Below, in pieces: positions 58,142-64,000 of a stretch of 64,000 nt of DNA. Each line of letters opens with the position of its first letter. The stretch's first letter is position 1. Origin of the DNA: Monocercomonoides exilis (taxonomy: Eukaryota; Preaxostyla; Oxymonadida; Polymastigidae); NCBI GenBank assembly GCA_001643675.2, contig LSRY02000063.1:338501-402500 (forward strand), written 5' to 3'. The notes under the pieces were generated by a model, which saw nothing but the letters and a program-made list of their open reading frames with translations, did no database searches and had not been told where the DNA came from. Position numbers and translations under genes: made by a program.

Positions 58142-58358
58142 AATGATAAGGAAATCAGTTTCCTTCAAAACATTCAGCAAGCAAAGCTGAAGTTGTCTGT
58201 TGGATTTTCTTAAAAACCTGTTTATTTGCTGAAGAGAGGAAAGAGAAGAAGAAGATGAAGAAGAAGAAGAAGAAGAAGAAGAAGAAGAAGAAGAAGAAGA
58301 AGAAGAAGAAGAAGAAGAAGAAGAAGAAGAAGAAGAAGAAGAAGAAGAAGAAGAAGAA

Positions 58359-58389
<31 letters not shown>

Positions 58390-58406
58390 AAGAAGAAGAA
58401 GAAGAA

Positions 58407-58480
<74 letters not shown>

Positions 58481-58571
58481 AGAAGAAGAAGAAGAAGAAG
58501 AAGAAGAAGAAGAAGAAGAAGAAGAAGAAGAAGAAGAAGAAGAAGAAGAATAAGAAGAAGAAGAAGAAGAA

Positions 58572-58602
<31 letters not shown>

Positions 58603-58634
58603 AAGAAGAAGAAGAAGAAGAAGAATAAGAAGAA

Positions 58635-58665
<31 letters not shown>

Positions 58666-58930
58666 AATGATAAGGAAATCAGTTTCCTTCAAAACATTCA
58701 GCAAGCAAAGCTGAAGTTGTCTGTTGGATTTTCTTAAAAACCTGTTTATTTGCTGAAGAGAGGAAAGAGAAGAAGAAGATGAAGAAGAAGAAGAAGAAGA
58801 AGAAGAAGAAGAAGAAGATGAAGAATAAGAAGAAGTAGAAGAAGAAAAAATAGAAGAGGATGAAGAATAAGAAGAAGTAGAAGAAGAAAAAATAGAAGAG
58901 GATGATGATAAAGTTAAGTAATGGTTGTCA
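57778..58930 (+). repeat. GAA/AGAAGA microsatellite zone with duplicated unique unit
   Basis: Long (GAA)n tracts with interspersed GAATAA variants at about 57778-58140, 58255-58664 and 58775-58915 are separated by two copies of a unique stretch (58141-58260 and 58665-58784). A 45-bp variant unit containing AAGAAGTAGAAGAAGAAAA is repeated in tandem at about 58815-58908. The long open frames of poly-Lys (+) and poly-Leu or poly-Ser (-) here are by-products of the repeat, not genes. Confidence 0.95.
58141..58260 (+). repeat. 120-bp unit, copy 1 of 2 (copy 2 at 58665-58784)
   Basis: Both copies begin GAATGATAAGGAAATCAGTT, run through TTCAGCAAGCAAAGCTGAAG, and end in GAGAAGAAGAAGATGAAGAA. I saw no difference between them over about 120 bases. 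The 524-bp offset implies a segmental tandem duplication that includes the GAA tract. Confidence 0.9.
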
Positions 58931-60961
58931 ATTCCATCTTCGTGTGTGAAGAACCCAGGGTTTATCAATGCTCCCTGACATGCATGGATTAGCTTTGGTG
59001 ACTGATGCATTCACATTGGTTATTGTGCTTGTGCTTGTGTCCGAGAAGAGAAAGGATAATATTGCTGCTGATGTTGTTTGCTGTGTGTGGAGCCTTCTAT
59101 CCACATATTCCCCATGTTTCATATTGGCTGATATTCAAACTCAGCATTCCTTTGAATATTTGCTATGATCGGTGAGTAACCCACAATCGTCCCTTGCATT
59201 GGCTCTCTTCCACAATCGTAACATCCACACTGCATCCCTCTCCGCATGCTCCTCGCAAGCTCCTCCATATCCTCCGTTTGTTCCTCGTTCTCCTTTTCAT
59301 CTTTCTCCTCCTTCCCATCATCGCAAACCACTCAAATTCATCAACTTCTTCCGTGAGCGATGCCATTACCGCTTTGGCTGCTGCTGTTGTTACCGATTCA
59401 TCATTTTGCATTCGCCATTTGTATATCTTCTGCCATCTTCCATGTTAAAGCTCTCCTTCAACCTCTCCCTCTCACTCTCCGCCAAACTATATCTCTTTCT
59501 CTGTTGATCCCTCCTCTCTTGTTCCCCTTAATAGCTACACAACATCTGCAACAATTTTCCTTCCCTGTCTTATCACCATAACTGAATGAGACACAGATTC
59601 CCCTGACTGCTGCTGGCTGAACGCGCGCCTTCACTGGACGTTCTTGCTCTCCTGTGCTTCCCCTCTAGTGACAGAATCTGCTCCAATTCGATTGCCTAAG
59701 AACTATCCAACTCGCGCAGTATAGCCTTCAGCTTCGTTGGTGTCTCTTTTGTATCGGAGTTTTTCTTTGCTGATATTCTCTGTGCGTTCTCATCTTTTGC
59801 AATATTCTTCAACTGCCACAACATCAATGACCGATCAACAACCACACAAAACTTGTCCAACAGAGCATTGAACTGATCCATTTCCACTTTCCTCAAAAAA
59901 TTCGTCCAATTATTCCATCCGACCTCTTTTTTTAGTTGCAGCTTATTCTCCCCCACCAGCTCTCTCGCTTTCCATTGATCGAGTTGCTTCACATTTCTTC
60001 TCGAAGTATCTCCGCTCATCGGATCGGAGAAATAATTTCAGAGCTTCGATGATGCTCAGGCTGCTCAAGCATATGTTGAAGAGAGTTTTTCACTTTTATT
60101 TTCTTTTTCCCCTTCTTTTCTTATCTTTTTCTCCAATTTCTCAAACAATCTCAGTATTGTTGATTAAACTCTTCTTCCACATATTCTCTCAAATATCCTT
60201 TGAAAAAATAGCATAACAAAAAGGCAATTATTCTGTTATGCAACTTGGAGGAACTGGCTTGAAAGAAGAAAATGTAGAAATCAATCTGTCATTACTGAAC
60301 GATGGCGTTTTAATTAATGAATTGTTGTAAAAAATTGTCTATTCCATAACTTGTGTTTATCGCAATATATCTTTTTGGGGATAACGAACGATTTCTCCAT
60401 GCTTTTCAACAAAATAAATCTTCCAAAAGCGGTTATTGTTTCATTTGGAATTCGGAAAATATAGACGCATTGCTATAATCTATATTCGGGAAATAATCAT
60501 TTCAATATTGCTCTTTCGAAATTTGACAGAAATTTTGGTGTTATTCTTTCGAAAGTCAAACGATGAAATTTGATAAATTTAATATGGGTTATGCAAGAGA
60601 TAATTTCTTTGAAAATTTTGAGAAAAATAACACGAATCATTTTTATGTTATTATGCCACTCAATCAATCAATTTTTCACAAAAAAAAAAAAAAAAAAAAA
60701 CAAAAAAAAAAAAAAAGTGACGAAGTGACTGACAAATAATTTTGTTTTTCGGGGTGACGCAGAGGTTTTCACTCAGGTTTAAAATTATCTTAAATATTGT
60801 GTGGAACAAAATTCAAAAAGTGAAAGATTTTGTCCCATATCTGTTTGAACTGTTTTATGGTTATATGAGCATTGATCAAAATAGTTCTTTTTTGAAAAGT
60901 GCTTTAAAGAATGTTTTTGGGATTAATTCTTTTCAAAATTGTAATAAACATCTATGCGAAT
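58931..60961. other. Decayed coding fragments, then AT-rich spacer
   Basis: On the - strand, fragments at 58928-59122 (SFLFSDTSTSTITNVNASVT, faintly Pmp-like), 59119-59411 (ELARSMRRGMQCGCYDCGRE) and 59696-60019 (VKQLDQWKARELVGENKLQL, 107 codons) look coding but do not connect. None is recognised. From about 60030 the sequence is AT-rich with an A-run at 60680-60716. A TGACG-type repeat end (GGGGTGACGCAGAGG and TCACTCAGG) at about 60716-60778 lies just upstream of the next gene remnant. Confidence 0.4.
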
Positions 60962-63409
60962 GAAGGCCCATCAGCAACATCAACAGTTTACGTGAAGCAA
61001 AGTGGGAACGAAAGTTACAACGGTTTGGAGGTTGGGTAGGAAAAGCAATCACTGAAGGATGCATATAATCTGCTGACCAATGACATTGCGTGCAACATGA
61101 AAATTGTTTACGATACAAAACCATTGACTGCAGAAGTCATTACATATAACAATAAACAAAAAGTTACGATTGAAGGATGGAAAAGTGATGGAAGTGGAAA
61201 CACTGAAGTGGCAATAGACTGTGACGTTCATCCAGGAAGTGTTCTATTTAATTGCTATTGTGATGTGGAATTCAAACACTTAGCGTTTCACTTCCCAACA
61301 ACGTTGAGAAATGAAAGTCAAGAGTATTGATCGTATGATTTGATACGAGATTATTATGCTTCGTTGTTAATAAGCAACTGCAGATTTATTCGCCCAAAGG
61401 CAGAAGGATGCTCCGGTGATTTTTATCTTGTGAATGTGTATGAAGGATCATTGACGATGGACTCAGTTGAGTGCGCGGATGATGCAAATACATTAACATC
61501 GAAAAGAGAATTGTTTAATTCCATAGACTCTCAAACAGTGATATTGTCGAATTTGACTTTGAAGAAAGTTGAAACAAATATGAATGCTGTTTTCGAGATA
61601 ACAAGTGTAGAAAAATGTGATGTCACATTGAATGGAAGCAATTTTATTGAATGCAAAACAAATAGTAACGGTGCATTGTATGTTTGCTTCTTCAATGACG
61701 AAAGCACATTTACTGTTGGAGATGATGGCGTCACCACTTTTTCATCTTGCAGTTGCAATGATAATCAAGGTTCTGGAGGAATATATCTTCAAATGCCAGC
61801 AATTGAATCAGCAAATCAGATTAAATGGCCCAAAGACGGAACGAATCTGATATTTGACAGATGTACAGCAGGAGAAGGCGAGTCTAAAAGGAACATTGGA
61901 ATATATTTGGAGATGGCTGATGATTCATTATTCGAAGAAATGGCATTTGCAATGAAGAAGAGTTTTGCAGCTAATTACACACGAAGCAGAAATATGTGGA
62001 ATGTAGCTGGAATTGAAAATAATAACTACGAAGAAATTGATTTTGTATCCAAGTATTTAGATCCTTTACTGCCTCCATCGCAAGATGCTTCAAAGATTTA
62101 TGTTGAGTCCAGAGGCACTGGGAATGGTGAAAGCTCAGAAAGACCAATTTACAGTTTGAAGGAGGCCAATGAATTGTTGGGAATGATCGCAAGAGAAGAC
62201 ATATTTGGAATTGCAATATTGAAATCCGACGACCCTATCCAAGCCGAAGAAATTACATTTAGCAAGAGCCGTGGAATAGTCATTGAAGGAGTGAACAGCG
62301 ACGGAAATGGAAATGTTGAAGTGGCTATCGATTGTGATGCCATAGCTTCAAGAGCTTTATTCACGTGCGAAAAAGAGGTGGAATTCAAGTATTTGGCATT
62401 CAATTTCCCAACGTCAGAGAACAAATGGGATTCTTTAATTTTCGGAAATGAAATGTCTTCATCACTTTCTATCAGCAATTGCCGATTTGTCAGAGTAAGT
62501 TCGCAATCATCAACAGATAAAATGACTTCAAATGACGATGGAGATGATTTCGTTGTGGGCAGTCTTGTAAGCGTTTGGGAGGGAAAAGTCGCTATGAACA
62601 CTGTCACATGCACAGATAACAGTAATACAGTTTCGTTTTCGTCATCACTGTTTTCTTTCAGCGGAACAAGGGAAGTGTCTTTGAATGGAGTGGAGATCAG
62701 CAATGTGAAATTTTTACAAAATTCTGTCATTTTTATTTTGGATTCAAAGGACAAAGCTGTGAAAATTTCCATTGAGGGATTGAATATCAAAGATTCAGAT
62801 TCAAAGTTTGGAGATACATCTGGCTTGGATATTATTTTGAGTTCGAAAGAGTCAACAGTGGCTATCGGAAGAAACGACAAATGTTCATTCAAGTCATGTT
62901 CAGCACCAAAGGGGAAATCAGGAGCGATGTTCATTAAAATTCCAAAGGCAACATCGAATCTTCAGCTTCCTTCGACAAACAATCTTGAGATTGACAGCTC
63001 AAACACAGCGAATTCAACAGCGAGATCAATATGCATCATTGCCCCAGATTTTGATGAGTTCTGTAAACAAGAAGATGCATTTGAATTTGCAAAAGATTAT
63101 GACAATTCAACAGCAGGGTGGATTGTGGGAGCAAAAGACACGAAATCAGAGCCAGGAGATGTGTATGAGAAGCACGTGAAAGTGAGACAAGATCGAATCG
63201 CTGAGCAAAACAGAGAACAAGAGAGAGAGCAAAACAGAAAGCAAAAAGAAAAGAAAAGAAGGATGGTGATTGCTGTTGTTGTCCCTATAGTTGTTGTTGC
63301 AGTTGTCGCAGTGGTTGTGGTTGTTGTTATTGTTATTGTTGCCAAGAAAAAGAAGGCCAAACACAATGCAGATGAAAGCAAAGAACAAGAAATGAGCAGC
63401 CAAGAGTAG
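60962..63409 (+). pseudogene. Pmp-like surface protein, 5'-truncated and with two in-frame nonsense codons
   Basis: One frame runs from about 60962 to the TAG at 63407-63409, interrupted only by TAG at 61037-61039 and TGA at 61328-61330. It encodes two homologous modules. The first (STVYVKQSGN, VTIEGWKSDGSGNTEVAIDC, VEFKHLAFHFPTT, LLISNCRFIR) is matched by the second at about 62090-62490 (SKIYVESRGTG, IVIEGVNSDGNGNVEVAIDC, VEFKYLAFNFPTS, LSISNCRFVR). The TGA lies where the second module has W or its neighbour, so a TGG-to-TGA change is likely. The C-terminus has a Val-rich membrane span (about 63265-63340) after a basic/Gln segment and a short charged tail with no kinase domain. No signal peptide or start is found; a repeat end lies just upstream. 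The 689-codon downstream part might still be expressed from an internal ATG (61456), but I favour a recent pseudogene. Confidence 0.7.
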
Positions 63410-64000
63410 AATTGAGATTTCCAATTCTTTTTGAGCAATTAAACGTTTTTTATTTTCATAAAATGTTATTTGTGAATATTATAGTATTTTTCAAAACTTT
63501 TATTCCTCATTAATCGCATTGAAAGTGTGATTATTTGTTGAAATGTAATTCATAGATTAGTTTCATTTCACACACACCAATTGTTATTCATCATCATCAC
63601 TTTTCCGTTCACTTCAGAAGGATTTTACAAAAATAGTTTTTGAATTTCCCGTTGTTAATTCCAATAATTATTTCCAATGATGCTAAAAATGAAAACTTTC
63701 TTGTAAACAACTTTCGAGGTTTATGATAATTCAAAAGAAGAGACAAAGATGCAAAATGCACACACCCAGCCATAAAAAACTTTGAGTGCTTCAACAAAAC
63801 TGTTCGATCCAAAGAATGAGTTTCATTAAAACAAAACAAATCAATGATTTTTTTATGAGAATACAGAATGATTTTATTATTAGGGTTCGATCATATTTTG
63901 GATTTATTCTATTGCACTTATTTTTTCTGAGCAAAAGAATTGAGTATGATATTTATATTTTGATTTTGTCAATTATCATTAATGTTTGCTGTTTTTGTTT
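63410..64000. other. AT-rich 3' flank, no gene seen
   Basis: The sequence after the surface-protein remnant is AT-rich and contains only short, low-complexity frames. Nothing is supported to the window end. Confidence 0.5.

Noticed and set aside
57728-58737. Long poly-Lys (+ strand) and poly-Leu/Ser (- strand) open frames of 150-260 codons
   Set aside because: They are direct products of the GAA microsatellite, which lacks stops in several frames. No domain or composition supports a gene.
60962-61330. Stop-codon reassignment (TAA/TAG read as Gln, as in some relatives)
   Set aside because: IFT80 and RPB1 end at TAA and the giant surface gene ends at TGA exactly where homology ends. The interrupting stops include TGA, and reading any of them as sense is not needed for the intact genes.
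1-64000. CRISPR arrays, bacterial operons, ribosome binding sites, rho-independent terminators
   Set aside because: The window is eukaryotic. Direct repeats here are microsatellites or coding heptads, and the hairpins belong to foldback elements.
1-64000. tRNA or rRNA genes
   Set aside because: I looked for a B-box-like GGTTCGANTCC and for rRNA core motifs and saw none convincing. The GTTCGA near 5725 lies inside a foldback arm. A tRNA/rRNA covariance search would be decisive.

Overview
The window is nuclear DNA of a flagellated protist. Evidence for a eukaryote: genes split by short GT-AG introns (about 45-210 bp), an RNA polymerase II largest subunit with a heptad-repeat tail, an intraflagellar transport protein (IFT80), an Atg8-type protein, and decayed pogo-like transposons. 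The standard genetic code fits: TAA and TGA both end clean genes. Large surface proteins with chlamydial-Pmp-like Gly-Gly repeats, combined with introns and a heptad CTD, argue against Trichomonas or Giardia. I infer a Preaxostyla/oxymonad-type metamonad (for example Monocercomonoides or Blattamonas), with moderate confidence.

Left part (1-22 kb). The window opens inside the 3' end of a Pmp-like/pseudokinase surface-protein gene (+ strand, 1-1032). IFT80 follows (1742-5254, six exons). A 3.5 kb AT-rich spacer holds several foldback (MITE-like) elements. An intact, intronless 3068-residue member of the same surface-protein family lies on the - strand (8811-18017). It has a signal peptide, repeated beta-helix-like modules, one membrane span and a cytoplasmic pseudokinase tail. 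Its tail is nearly identical in DNA to the partial gene at the left edge.

Housekeeping cluster (20.6-28.4 kb). Three genes are tightly packed: an Atg8-like gene with five exons (one of 16 nt), a DUF192 gene on the opposite strand, and RPB1 (21946-28360, four exons), whose tail ends in 19 perfect YSPSSPA heptads.

Right part (28.4-64 kb). This is gene-poor and full of decay: paired inverted-repeat elements, two pogo/Tigger-like transposase remnants with point stops but preserved frame, GC-richer stretches that look like dead coding sequence, fragments of Pmp-like genes (42.4, 54.4-55.3 and 60.9-63.4 kb), and a 1.2 kb GAA-repeat zone containing a duplicated unit. One apparently intact mobile-element gene stands out at 44590-47255: a four-exon, very AT-rich transposase-like protein of 802 residues.

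The living genes do not form one pathway. They are a core of transcription, cilium and autophagy genes embedded in a fast-changing surface-protein and transposon landscape. Gene structures were reconstructed by hand from reading frame, splice signals and recalled family conservation; no database search was possible.
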